Positions 7,070-14,334 of a DNA stretch of 14,542 nucleotides are shown in pieces. The notes under the pieces are model-generated. The model made no database searches. It was not told the origin of the DNA and saw nothing but the letters and a program-made list of their open reading frames with translations. The stretch is from Scatosoma sp045537295. Its GTDB lineage: Bacteria > Bacillota > Clostridia > Christensenellales > Borkfalkiaceae. Made by a program: the position numbers and the translations under genes. Position 1 is the stretch's first letter, and every line of letters starts with the position of its first letter. The DNA lies in contig JAZSPG010000092.1 in the NCBI GenBank assembly GCA_045537295.1, forward strand, positions 1 to 14,542, in the 5' to 3' direction.

Positions 7070-8545
7070 TTATTTATATTCCAACACCGCTTGTCTTGAC
7101 GAAACTTTGTGTAAAAGTTCCTTAAACTCGCAAGCGGTGGGGTCGAACGCCATTTCCGCGCAAAGCGCCTGCGCAAGCGCAATCCCGCCGTCGAACGCGC
7201 CCGCCATACAGATATTTATTTTACCGTTTGTAAGCGTGTACGCCTCGCGGATAAGGCGCAGAGCGTATTCGCCGTACGCCGTCCAACCCGCGTTAAAGAC
7301 CTGCCAAATAGGCTTGCGCATTTTTGCGTCCCGTTCTAAAAGGAAACCGTCGTTTTCGCCCATAATAAACGGTCCGCTTTGATGCACGAACATTTCCCAG
7401 TCGAGCGTCATAAACCCTTTTACCACCAAACCCAAAGGCGCGTCCCCGCGCAAAGCGATAATTTTTTTGGTTAGTTCTAAGGTATCCTCGAACTGTTTCT
7501 CGTCGCGGACGATAGGCGTATAATTATACGGGAACGCACCGCAGTCTTCCCAAAGAATTTCCACGCGCTTATCCACGCGCGCCAACTCGTCCAAGTGGTT
7601 CTTGACGGAAGTCGCGTGCAGACCGAATTGAATCTTCATCTTCGGATACCGCTTGAAAAACTCGTTCGCGGTGTCGTTTACGAAATCGGTAACGGCGCGC
7701 GCAATGAGCTTGTCACCGATATATTCCTTGCTCATTTCGGTAAACGATTGAAAATAAATACCGTCGCAATGCGTGTTTTTGTAATGGTTTTCGTATTCCG
7801 CCAACGCCTTTTCTTTTAGTTTTTGCAAAAGCCCGTCGGAAAGCTCGGTGAGTTTACCGCCCTCGTTCCAGCCCCAAGAATACCCCCAAATGACTTCCAA
7901 ACCGTAAGAATGTGCGTACGCAACGATATCGTCGGCATTGACGGGCATATAATCGTTCCAAATAATCACCTGATTGAGCTTTAACCGCGCCAAATCGCGA
8001 ATATACGCGCGGTAGTCGTTGATAGGGTGACCCCAAGTAAACACGCTACGCGTTTGAATTTTCGCCCGTTCGCCAAGCGTGTATTCGGGCATTTTGTAAT
8101 CAAACCGCCATTGCGGAATCCGCAATCCGCCGTGGATGGGCGCACAAGCACTCGTATAATTATCCACGAATGCCACTGCACCGTAAAACAGGTCTTTTTC
8201 GGCTTTTGCGGTGATAATAACCAGCCTTCCGTCCTCGTCGTCGGGGTTGACAACGACTTTTACCAAATAATCGTTGCCGTTCAGCTCGTCCTTTTGTATA
8301 AAACGGCGCACCGTTTGGCTTTCGTCCCAAAGACCGACGATAACGGCGTTTTTTTGTATTTTTTCCGTTTCTTCGCACTCTTTTTTGCAGGGTAACACGA
8401 AAATTTTGTAAAGGTCGGTCTCGCGCAGTAAGAATTTACCTAATTCACGGCTTAAAAATTCCACCGCGCGTCTTGAAAAACCGTCGAAACGGTTGTAGAT
8501 AATTTCCCAAGAACTTTGCTTGGGGTGTTTTACGGGATAAATCAT
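7070..8545 (-). CDS. Putative glycoside hydrolase-like protein (GH20/GH67-type layout), cytoplasmic
   Basis: Protein of 491 residues with no signal peptide or membrane segment. Residues about 65-130 look like the small alpha/beta domain that precedes the barrel in GH20 and GH67 enzymes (NAVIVG..., then LVIITAKAEKDLFYGAVAFVD). From about 165 the pattern suits a TIM barrel: RSVFTWGHPINDYRAYIRDLARLKLNQVIIWND, LEVIWGYSWGWN, CDGIYFQSFTEM, KIQFGLH and VEILWEDCG. E270 and E333 or D334 are candidate acidic catalytic residues, but this is inference. It would act on imported oligosaccharides. AAAGGA at 8556-8561 is 10 nt before the ATG. It is divergent from an AraC-type regulator that probably controls it. 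The name of the exact family is uncertain; a non-enzymatic homologue is possible. Confidence 0.6.
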   Translation of the reverse strand: MIYPVKHPKQSSWEIIYNRFDGFSRRAVEFLSRELGKFLLRETDLYKIFVLPCKKECEETEKIQKNAVIVGLWDESQTVRRFIQKDELNGNDYLVKVVVNPDDEDGRLVIITAKAEKDLFYGAVAFVDNYTSACAPIHGGLRIPQWRFDYKMPEYTLGERAKIQTRSVFTWGHPINDYRAYIRDLARLKLNQVIIWNDYMPVNADDIVAYAHSYGLEVIWGYSWGWNEGGKLTELSDGLLQKLKEKALAEYENHYKNTHCDGIYFQSFTEMSKEYIGDKLIARAVTDFVNDTANEFFKRYPKMKIQFGLHATSVKNHLDELARVDKRVEILWEDCGAFPYNYTPIVRDEKQFEDTLELTKKIIALRGDAPLGLVVKGFMTLDWEMFVHQSGPFIMGENDGFLLERDAKMRKPIWQVFNAGWTAYGEYALRLIREAYTLTNGKINICMAGAFDGGIALAQALCAEMAFDPTACEFKELLHKVSSRQAVLEYK

Positions 8546-8596
8546 ATAGCTATTTTCCTTTCGTTCGCCGTTAGGCTGATTGTATAAGTTATTATA

Positions 8597-8625
8597 ATCA
8601 TAGCACGCACGCGGGCGAAAAACAA
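8597..8625 (-). promoter_or_regulatory. Candidate promoter of the glycosidase-like gene
   Basis: On the minus strand TGCTATGAT forms an extended -10 (hexamer 8597-8602), with TTGTTT at 8620-8625 as -35 at 17-bp spacing. A TATAAT overlaps just downstream (8591-8596) and could serve instead. The weak -35 fits an activator-dependent promoter, consistent with the divergent AraC-type gene. Confidence 0.5.
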
Positions 8626-8677
8626 TGGTGTAATCAATTAAAAAATATAACTTTTCGGCACAAACCGCTTAGAGCGC

Positions 8678-8707
8678 TTGCGTTTTTTTCGTGGGTTGTG
8701 TTATAAT
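8678..8707 (+). promoter_or_regulatory. Extended -10 promoter of the AraC-family gene
   Basis: TGTTATAAT (hexamer 8702-8707) is a perfect extended -10, with TTGCGT (8678-8683) as a partial -35 at 18 bp. The start of transcription near 8714 leaves only about 14 nt of leader, just enough for the GAGAGGGG ribosome site at 8715-8722. Confidence 0.65.
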
Positions 8708-8727
8708 AGCAAAAGAGAGGGGAAAAT

Positions 8728-9549
8728 ATGCAAATCAAACCGCTGGAACAATTTTATAAGGAAGAATACGACGTCCGTTTTGTCAACTGCTTGCGCCAGT
8801 ACTGGCGGGATATGTGTGAGTTTTGTTGTATCGGTGCGCCTAAAAAGAAAAATATATTTTTGCTTTTAGAGGGTTGCTCGGCGCGCTATGAAAACAAAGA
8901 CGGAACGGTTTGCGAGGCGCATAGCGGGGACCTCGTTTATACGCCCGTAGGTAGCGAATACAAAATGCGCGTGTACGGCTTTGAAAACAGCGAGGCGAGT
9001 ACGATAGGGATAAACTTCGATTTGTTCGACGTGGACGGCGAACCGTTTACGGTTTCGGAGAAACCGACGGTATTTTCGGCGAATGAAAAGATAAAAATGC
9101 TCTGTCGGGAAATTGAGCGGTTTACCTACGCACCGACGCAAATGCCGACGGGGTATAAAGTGCTTTTATACGAAATTTTGAACGAGCTGGGCTTGGAAAA
9201 AGCGCGCTTGGCGATAAACAACAGTAATTTTCGGTTAATCCAAAAGGGGTTGGAGTATTTATCCTTGCATTTCGAGGAGGAAATCAGCGTGGGCGAGCTT
9301 GCTCGGCTTTGCGGGGTGAGTGAGTCGTATTTTCGTAGACTTTTCCGCTTGTATTTGGGAAAATCACCCGTGCGCTACCGCGTGGAAATAAGGATAGAAC
9401 GCGCCAAGGAATATTTGCGTTACGGCGAAAATTCCGTGAATGAAATTGCGGGAATTTTGGGGTATATCGACAGCGCGTATTTCATTAAACAGTTCAAAAA
9501 AGAAACGGGCGTGACCCCTCTTGCCTATCGCGCCGTCAATAAGCTGTAA
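8728..9549 (+). CDS. AraC-family transcriptional regulator with cupin-like sensor domain
   Basis: Regulator of 273 residues. The N-terminal half (about 20-110) has the beta-rich cupin pattern of AraC sugar sensors (FLLLEGCSARYENKDG..., HSGDLVYTPVGSEYKMRV). The C-terminal 100 residues hold the two AraC helix-turn-helix units: ISVGELARLCGVSESYFRRLFRLY (about 186-209) and NSVNEIAGILGYIDSAYFIKQFKKETG (about 235-261). It therefore most likely senses a sugar and controls the divergent glycosidase-like gene, with both promoters in the 182-bp gap. The ATG has GAGAGGGG 5 nt upstream. It ends at a strong terminator shared with mgtE. Family certain; ligand unknown. Confidence 0.93.
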   Translation: MQIKPLEQFYKEEYDVRFVNCLRQYWRDMCEFCCIGAPKKKNIFLLLEGCSARYENKDGTVCEAHSGDLVYTPVGSEYKMRVYGFENSEASTIGINFDLFDVDGEPFTVSEKPTVFSANEKIKMLCREIERFTYAPTQMPTGYKVLLYEILNELGLEKARLAINNSNFRLIQKGLEYLSLHFEEEISVGELARLCGVSESYFRRLFRLYLGKSPVRYRVEIRIERAKEYLRYGENSVNEIAGILGYIDSAYFIKQFKKETGVTPLAYRAVNKL

Positions 9550-9554
9550 AAAAA

Positions 9555-9582
9555 ACGGTTTCGGAAATTTTTCCGAAACCGT
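9555..9582. terminator. Bidirectional intrinsic terminator between araC-type gene and mgtE
   Basis: A perfect 12-bp stem, ACGGTTTCGGAA (9555-9566) with TTCCGAAACCGT (9571-9582), has a 4-nt loop. It is flanked by an A run on the left and a T run on the right, so it works for both convergent genes. Confidence 0.93.
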
Positions 9583-9598
9583 AAATTTTTTTATTTCG

Positions 9599-11278
9599 TT
9601 ATATCACGCCCAAAAACCAAACGGCAAACGCGCAATAGACGGTGAGCGATAAAACGTCGACTATCGTCGTAATGAACGGCGAGGCGACGACCGCGGGGTC
9701 CAACCTGCATTTTTTGGCTAATAAGGGGAGCATCGAACCGATAAGCTTGGCTATCAAAACGGTGACGAACATTGAAAAGCAAATGACGAATCCCACCAGC
9801 GTACCGTCGTCCACGAGATAGAGCTTATCGATAAGCATAACTTTTCCGAAACACGCGACGGCTAAAATTGCACCGAGCAGTACGGATACGCGGATTTCTT
9901 TCCAAACCACCCGCCAAAAATCAGAAAATTTCACTTCCCCGACGGCAAGACCGCGAATAATCATAGCGGACGCTTGCGAACCTGCGTTCCCGCCCGTTCC
10001 CATCAGCATCGGCATACAAGCGGTGAGTACGATACCGTAAACCGGCATATTCAAAGTGCTTTCGTTCGCGGAAATAATTAAACCAGAAAAAGTAGAGGAA
10101 AGAAGCAACAGCAGTAGCCAAGGTAAGCGGTTGATACAAATACGCCAAACGCCCGTTTTTAAGTAGGGTTTGTCGATAGGCGTGACCGCCGCCATTTTGG
10201 CGATATCCTCGGTATTTTCTTCCTGCAAGACTTCCATTGCGTCGTCAACGGTGACGATACCGACGAGCCTCGTTTCCCTGTCCACGATAGGCAGGGCTAA
10301 GAAACCGTAATCCGAGAAGGTGCGCGCAACCTCTTCCTTGTCGTCCTCGGTGTGCGCGTAGATGATGTTTTCGTTCATTATCTCGCCGATAGTCAAGCGT
10401 TTGTCGGCGAGCATTAAATCCTTTGCCGTCACAAGCCCCAACAGTTTGTTGGTGGGGTCAATGACGTAGCAGGTGTAAATGGTTTCTTTGTCGATAGCCG
10501 TTTTGCGAATGCGCTCAAACGCCTCTTCTACCGTCATCGTGGGTTGAAGCGCGACGAACTCAATCGTCATAATACTTCCCGCGCTGTCCTTGGGGTATTT
10601 TAAGATTTCGTTGATATAGGCGCGCGTTTGGTTATCGCTTTGCGCCAGAACGCGTTTTACCACGCTTGCGGGCATTTCCTCGACAATATCGACGGTGTCG
10701 TCCAAAAACAGCTCGTCCATAACGGCGCGCAGTTCCTTGTCGTTGAGCCTGTGGATAAGCGTTTCTTTGACGTCGGCGTCCATTTCGACGAAGGTTTCCG
10801 CCGCCAAGTCTTTGGGTAAAATACGGAACAGAACGGGTAAATCCCCGTCCTCGCGGATTTCGTTGAACACTTCGGCAAGGTCGGTGGCGTTCATTTTTGC
10901 AAGCAGGGGTTTTAAGACGCTAAAATTTCTATCGGCAAGAAGCTGTAAAATTTCTTCCGTTTCCGCGATACGCCAAACGATTTCTTGGGGCATATCCTCG
11001 ATAATTTCCACCGTTTCGTCAACGGACATTTCGTCTAAAACCTTTTCCAGCTCGTCGTCGCGCAAGCCGTTGATGACTTCCTCTTGCAAAGAGGGGTCTA
11101 AAAGGGGTAACGCGTCGGCAAGCAGGTCGGAATCGAGCGCTCGGCAAAATGCGGGAATATCCGCTTTTTCAAGCTGTTTTAATAATTCGGCAAGCTCGTC
11201 AACGGGCAGTTTTCCCGCTAAATTCGACGCTTGCTCGTAGTCTTGCGCCTGTAACAGACTAAAAATTTCTTGATACAT
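9599..11278 (-). CDS. mgtE: MgtE-type magnesium transporter/channel with duplicated N-terminal domain
   Basis: Mg2+ channel/transporter of 559 residues, about 100 longer than the usual MgtE of about 450. The extra length comes from two copies of the acidic helical MgtE_N domain: residues about 24-106 and 128-212 align almost without gaps (for example DELEKVLDEMSVDETVEIIEDMP against KELRAVMDELFLDDTVDIVEEMP). Then follow a CBS pair (about 237-293 and 300-355), a connecting helix, and five membrane helices from about 385. The pore signature GTGGNAGSQA is at 427-436, and the selectivity Asp is expected at D541 in PFITTIVDVLSL. GAGG at 11287-11290 sits 8 nt from the ATG. It lies downstream of the beta-propeller gene on the same strand, with a 170-nt leader holding a small ORF and hairpin. 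Regulation by Mg2+ is expected but not shown. Confidence 0.95.
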   Translation of the reverse strand: MYQEIFSLLQAQDYEQASNLAGKLPVDELAELLKQLEKADIPAFCRALDSDLLADALPLLDPSLQEEVINGLRDDELEKVLDEMSVDETVEIIEDMPQEIVWRIAETEEILQLLADRNFSVLKPLLAKMNATDLAEVFNEIREDGDLPVLFRILPKDLAAETFVEMDADVKETLIHRLNDKELRAVMDELFLDDTVDIVEEMPASVVKRVLAQSDNQTRAYINEILKYPKDSAGSIMTIEFVALQPTMTVEEAFERIRKTAIDKETIYTCYVIDPTNKLLGLVTAKDLMLADKRLTIGEIMNENIIYAHTEDDKEEVARTFSDYGFLALPIVDRETRLVGIVTVDDAMEVLQEENTEDIAKMAAVTPIDKPYLKTGVWRICINRLPWLLLLLLSSTFSGLIISANESTLNMPVYGIVLTACMPMLMGTGGNAGSQASAMIIRGLAVGEVKFSDFWRVVWKEIRVSVLLGAILAVACFGKVMLIDKLYLVDDGTLVGFVICFSMFVTVLIAKLIGSMLPLLAKKCRLDPAVVASPFITTIVDVLSLTVYCAFAVWFLGVI

Positions 11279-11344
11279 ATACTCTACCTCGTACTAAGTA
11301 ATTTTTTTGGTTAAGCTGTGAAGTAGCGTATATCTCTATGCGTT

Positions 11345-11419
11345 TTAGCGCGCGAAAAAACAATCCGCGACCATTTTGCGTAGGTGATATGCGCTATTCG
11401 TACTGTGATAATCAGACAT
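11345..11419 (-). CDS. Candidate 24-residue leader peptide upstream of mgtE
   Basis: A short frame begins with ATG at 11417-11419, preceded by a strong AAGGAGG (11430-11436) at 10-nt spacing, and ends with TAA at 11345-11347. It reads MSDYHSTNSAYHLR, then a further ten residues ending in CFFAR, with two Tyr-His pairs. The gap between ribosome site and start codon is the 5' arm of a hairpin (11421-11429), and codons for Ala-Asp-Cys-Phe contain the 3' arm (11359-11367), which runs into six Ts. That overlap is the layout of translational attenuation. The stop is 66 nt before mgtE. Whether it is translated cannot be told from one sequence; conservation would decide. Confidence 0.5.
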   Translation of the reverse strand: MSDYHSTNSAYHLRKMVADCFFAR

Positions 11420-11429
11420 ACGGATTGTT
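11355..11429 (-). terminator. Terminator-like hairpin in the mgtE leader (candidate attenuator)
   Basis: On the minus strand AACAATCCG (11429-11421) pairs perfectly over 9 bp with CGGATTGTT (11367-11359), followed by a T tract to 11355. Two further G-T wobbles could pull in the end of the upstream Shine-Dalgarno. The intervening 53 nt is long for a simple terminator, so an additional internal fold or a conditional switch is likely. Ribosomes on the leader ORF would prevent the stem. Confidence 0.45.
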
Positions 11430-11448
11430 CCTCCTTGTAGTTATTTTT

Positions 11449-13836
11449 TTAAGACGCGTCGCGCCCGTCGCGCTCGTCGTCTTTCTTTTTTCTAAGCAAT
11501 AAATAATCGATTAAAATGCAAATCGCACCTAACCCCAACGCCAAATACACGAACCGCCACCGCGCGTCCGTATCGCTTTGCGTTACGCCGTATACCGTTT
11601 CCTCTTTGGGCAGGGGCGCGCCGTTGAACGAGGTGATATACGATTTGGGTATATACCCCGTAATTTGCGTGCCGTCCGCTTGTGTAAAGGCTACCTGATA
11701 ATAGTCGTGGTCTAATTTTTCCACCTCGCCCAAAAGAGAAAGCTCCGCACCTCTATCCAGCGTTCCCGCAGTCAAAAGGGAAGTGAGGTAGGGGAATTTA
11801 TACAGCGCTACCGCGTTGGTGAGATACCCCGTTTTGCTTGCCTCGTAGGTTTGGCGGTACTGTTCGGCGGGCAGGGTTGTGCAAAATTCTTTTAATACCA
11901 AATAGGTATCGTATTTATGCGCGGATTTATCGAATACGGCGAGTAGGTTGTACGCCGTCGTTTCGTCTATTTTCAACGCCGTCACCGTTTGGGTTTTGCG
12001 TTCGTAGCTAAGATAAGGGAAAAACTCCGCGCCTTGCGTTTTTTGTAAATCGAACTTGATAAACAGCGCGTTTTCGCGCGTTTGCAGTACCTCGAATTGC
12101 GCGCTTGCCTGCGCGAAAATGCGTTCGTCCGCGTTCTCTACCGCTACGCTTTTTACCGTCGGTAAGTTTAACCGCGCGGATTTAACTAAATAGTTTCCGT
12201 CAAAAAGCAGGTATACCGCGTTCTCTTCCACGCCGAATGCAAAGGAAGTGGCGTGGGTTTGGGGGGTATACACGAGCGGGGCGGAAAAATCCGTTCGTTC
12301 GTTCGTTTCGCCGAGTTTATACACCGCGTTTTCGACGAGCGCGTAAACATTGCGCCGATAGTCGATTAAGAGCTTGTCGGCGGGTAAATCGCAAGCGCAA
12401 ACGCGCGTGCCGTGCGCGTCGGGGTTGACGAGTTCGCTTTCGCTGTAACGGAAAATGCTCCCGTTGATGAGTGCGTATAAATCGCCGTAAATATCCCCCG
12501 CAAACAGCGTCGGGTAAAAGGCGGTTTTTTCTTTGCCCTCGCAAAGCCAGTCGCCCGTTTCTTTGGTAAAGGTGAGCGTGTATGCGTAGCCCTCGCAGGC
12601 GATATAGTGCCTTCCGTATACCGAAGCAACGCCCTTGATTTGCGTTTCAAAATTATTGAACGAGGCGAGTAGCGCACCGAAATTTTCAGGGCTAAGCGAG
12701 TACAGCGCAACGCCGTCGTGATTTGCCGTTAATAAGGTTTCGCCGTCCGAACTTGCGTAGGTGGCGGGCAGGGTTGCGTTGAAACTCGTTTTGACGGCGT
12801 TCGTTTTACTATCGAACGCGACGATACGGGAATTTCCGTTATCTAAAAGATACAAAGTTTCGCCTACCTCTAAGATATCCGTCGCGTTTTGCAAACGGTT
12901 GGTTTGCTTGGATGAGGCGGTAATTTCAAAGTCGGTAAAGGTCTTGTTTTCCAAATCGAATTGCCGAACGCTTTTATCTTGCACGGCGTAGGCGTAGCCG
13001 TCGTAATAGCTAAGGCGCGCAAAAGCACCGAGGTCTTTGATAATTTGTTCGGGTTCGAGCGCGCCCGAGGTTACGGGGTGGTAATAAAAATCGCCTGCAA
13101 CCGTGGTGTACGCAATCGCGTTATTTTGCACCGCGAGGGATTTTACCGAACCCAACAGCGTGGCGACGGATGTGCTGGCAATGTCTGAGTCGGGTATTTT
13201 TTGGGTGGGGGCGTGAAGTTTGTGTAAATAGAACTCCGAACGCACGGCGTATAAATCGTCGCCGTCTAAACAAAAAGAAGAAACCCCGCCGATAATATCC
13301 TGCGCGTTTTGCGTGTCCGTTAACGGCGCGTAATATAAAGTGCCTTGTGAGTTGGTGAAATATAAACTCTCACCGTATAAGGCAAAGGCTTGGCAAGCGA
13401 CTTCCTCTATCCGCGTCGGCGCGCCGAGCGTTTGCGGGTCTAAGGCGTATAAATTATCGCTGGTGAAATCGTCCGTGAAATATAAAGTACCAAACTCGTT
13501 GAATTGCAGTTGCGTGATGATGTTTTTCGACGAATCCGTGCCGTGCGCCTCGTGCGTGTATTCGTTATAGGTTTGGGTTTGTTCGTCGTATAAATAAATA
13601 ATATTCCCGTCCGCGATTGCCGTGTAGTTCGCGTTTACCGCTACGTCTTTGGGCGAGGACAGGGCGAGGTATTGCTTATAGGACGAGGGCAAAATCAATT
13701 CGTCTAAAAGCGGTTGAGTATCTGCCCGCGAGGTGATTTTCGGGGTAGAAAACGCCGTGAAAAACCCCGCTCCGCAAAATACCGAGAGTGTAAAACTAAA
13801 AGCAAATGCTAAATTTTTTTTCAGCGTTTTTCTCAT
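11449..13836 (-). CDS. Membrane-anchored extracellular beta-propeller-like protein with C-terminal SH3-like domain
   Basis: Protein of 795 residues of unknown function. A basic, hydrophobic N-terminus (MRKTLKKNLAFAFSF...) is a signal peptide, perhaps cut after SRA (38). The long middle (about 60-650) is beta-rich with repeated patterns such as GNIIYLYDEQTQTY, GTLYFTDDFTSDNLYALDPQT, GESLYFTNSQGTLYYAPL, GDDLYAVRSEFYLHKL and GETLYLLDNGNSRIVAFDSKT, as expected for propeller blades. Around 667-738 is an SH3-like segment ending in GYIPKSYI. A single helix at about 762-781, followed by RKKK and a charged tail, anchors it with the bulk outside. No catalytic motif is recognised; a cell-surface sensing, scaffolding or wall-binding role is inference. 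Its start has no Shine-Dalgarno, an in-frame TAA lies three codons upstream, and the promoter abuts it. mgtE follows on the same strand. Confidence 0.8.
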   Translation of the reverse strand: MRKTLKKNLAFAFSFTLSVFCGAGFFTAFSTPKITSRADTQPLLDELILPSSYKQYLALSSPKDVAVNANYTAIADGNIIYLYDEQTQTYNEYTHEAHGTDSSKNIITQLQFNEFGTLYFTDDFTSDNLYALDPQTLGAPTRIEEVACQAFALYGESLYFTNSQGTLYYAPLTDTQNAQDIIGGVSSFCLDGDDLYAVRSEFYLHKLHAPTQKIPDSDIASTSVATLLGSVKSLAVQNNAIAYTTVAGDFYYHPVTSGALEPEQIIKDLGAFARLSYYDGYAYAVQDKSVRQFDLENKTFTDFEITASSKQTNRLQNATDILEVGETLYLLDNGNSRIVAFDSKTNAVKTSFNATLPATYASSDGETLLTANHDGVALYSLSPENFGALLASFNNFETQIKGVASVYGRHYIACEGYAYTLTFTKETGDWLCEGKEKTAFYPTLFAGDIYGDLYALINGSIFRYSESELVNPDAHGTRVCACDLPADKLLIDYRRNVYALVENAVYKLGETNERTDFSAPLVYTPQTHATSFAFGVEENAVYLLFDGNYLVKSARLNLPTVKSVAVENADERIFAQASAQFEVLQTRENALFIKFDLQKTQGAEFFPYLSYERKTQTVTALKIDETTAYNLLAVFDKSAHKYDTYLVLKEFCTTLPAEQYRQTYEASKTGYLTNAVALYKFPYLTSLLTAGTLDRGAELSLLGEVEKLDHDYYQVAFTQADGTQITGYIPKSYITSFNGAPLPKEETVYGVTQSDTDARWRFVYLALGLGAICILIDYLLLRKKKDDERDGRDAS

Positions 13837-13844
13837 ATGTAATT

Positions 13845-13873
13845 ATTATACCACGAATTTGCGAAAAAAGCAA
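13845..13873 (-). promoter_or_regulatory. Extended -10 promoter giving a near-leaderless transcript
   Basis: On the minus strand TTGCTT (13868-13873), 17 bp, then TGGTATAAT (hexamer 13845-13850) forms a good promoter only 8 nt before the ATG at 13836. Transcription would begin at about 13838, leaving a leader of some two bases and no room for a ribosome site. Confidence 0.7.
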
Positions 13874-13904
13874 TAAAACCGCGTAAATTTTTTCCGCGGT
13901 TTTA
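13874..13904 (-). terminator. Intrinsic terminator of the XRE-family gene
   Basis: A perfect 10-bp stem pairs TAAAACCGCG (13874-13883) with CGCGGTTTTA (13895-13904), with an 11-nt loop. On the minus strand it is followed by TTGCTTTTTT, suiting termination of the gene that ends at 13949. Its tail overlaps the -35 of the next promoter. Confidence 0.7.
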
Positions 13905-13948
13905 GTAGGTTTTATCGTTTTGAAGTTGTAGAAAACGCCGAAAGTGCG

Positions 13949-14260
13949 TTAATTTTTCATTTGCGCGATAATGCCTTGCAAAAGCGCAAGCTGTTCGTCG
14001 TTGAGGTTTTTTATATCGTCTACTAATTTATAAAGCTGGTTAGGGTTTTTTATATCGTCCTCGAAAAATTCCTTGGGCGTAACGCCTAAATATTCGCAAA
14101 TGTAGAAAAAAGACATCATTGACGGCAAATTTCTGCCGTTCTCAATATTGTTAATATAACTCGCCGATTGCCCTACCGATAAACTCATATCCCGCGCCGA
14201 AACGCCTTTTTGTATGCGTAATTGCGCTAATCTCTTGCTAAACGCTTCCTCAAATAACAT
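13949..14260 (-). CDS. Small XRE-family HTH regulator
   Basis: Regulator of 103 residues. Residues about 8-63 form a Cro/C1-type helix-turn-helix (FSKRLAQLRIQKGVSARDMSLSVGQSASYINNIENGRNLPSMMSFFYICEYLGVTPKEFF); the recognition helix is in the QSASYINNIE part. A short acidic/helical tail (about 64-103) may mediate dimer formation. There is no peptidase, toxin or sensor domain. AAAGGGGG at 14268-14275 lies 7 nt before the ATG. It is divergent from a small peptide gene, and the 178-bp gap contains a perfect palindrome plus a weaker copy, so it is the obvious candidate to bind them. That pairing is inference. Family assignment is very secure. Confidence 0.93.
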   Translation of the reverse strand: MLFEEAFSKRLAQLRIQKGVSARDMSLSVGQSASYINNIENGRNLPSMMSFFYICEYLGVTPKEFFEDDIKNPNQLYKLVDDIKNLNDEQLALLQGIIAQMKN

Positions 14261-14276
14261 ACCCGTACCCCCTTTC

Positions 14277-14295
14277 GTATATTATTGTACTATAC
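14277..14295. repeat. Short inverted repeat in the XRE leader/promoter region
   Basis: GTATA (14277-14281) and TATAC (14291-14295) form a dyad with a 9-bp centre, overlapping -10-like sequences (TACAAT, TATAGT on the minus strand) just upstream of the XRE ribosome site. It could be an autoregulatory site but is short enough to be chance in AT-rich DNA. Confidence 0.3.
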
Positions 14296-14309
14296 ACAGG
14301 ACAAATATT

Positions 14310-14328
14310 TATCGATTTTATATAGTTA
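14310..14328. promoter_or_regulatory. Degenerate second copy of the palindromic operator
   Basis: TATCGATTT-T-ATATAGTTA matches the perfect operator at 14341-14359 in 8 of 9 and 7 of 9 half-site positions. The two centres (14319 and 14350) are 31 bp apart, about three helical turns, so two bound dimers would sit on the same DNA face. Confidence 0.55.
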
Positions 14329-14334
14329 AAATGC

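Noticed and set aside
8574..8600. Imperfect dyad GATTGTATAA / TTATAATC as AraC-type operator
   Set aside because: The halves need a bulge and coincide with -10-like sequence; AraC sites are usually direct repeats, and I see no convincing pair.
10695..11240. 181-codon plus-strand frame antisense to mgtE
   Set aside because: Its Ser-rich composition is the mirror of the acidic MgtE N domain codons; no promoter or ribosome site.
11279..11448. M-box Mg2+ riboswitch in the mgtE leader
   Set aside because: The conserved GTTAGGTGAGGCTCC-type core and the long multi-helix layout are absent; the region instead shows a short ORF and one long-range stem.
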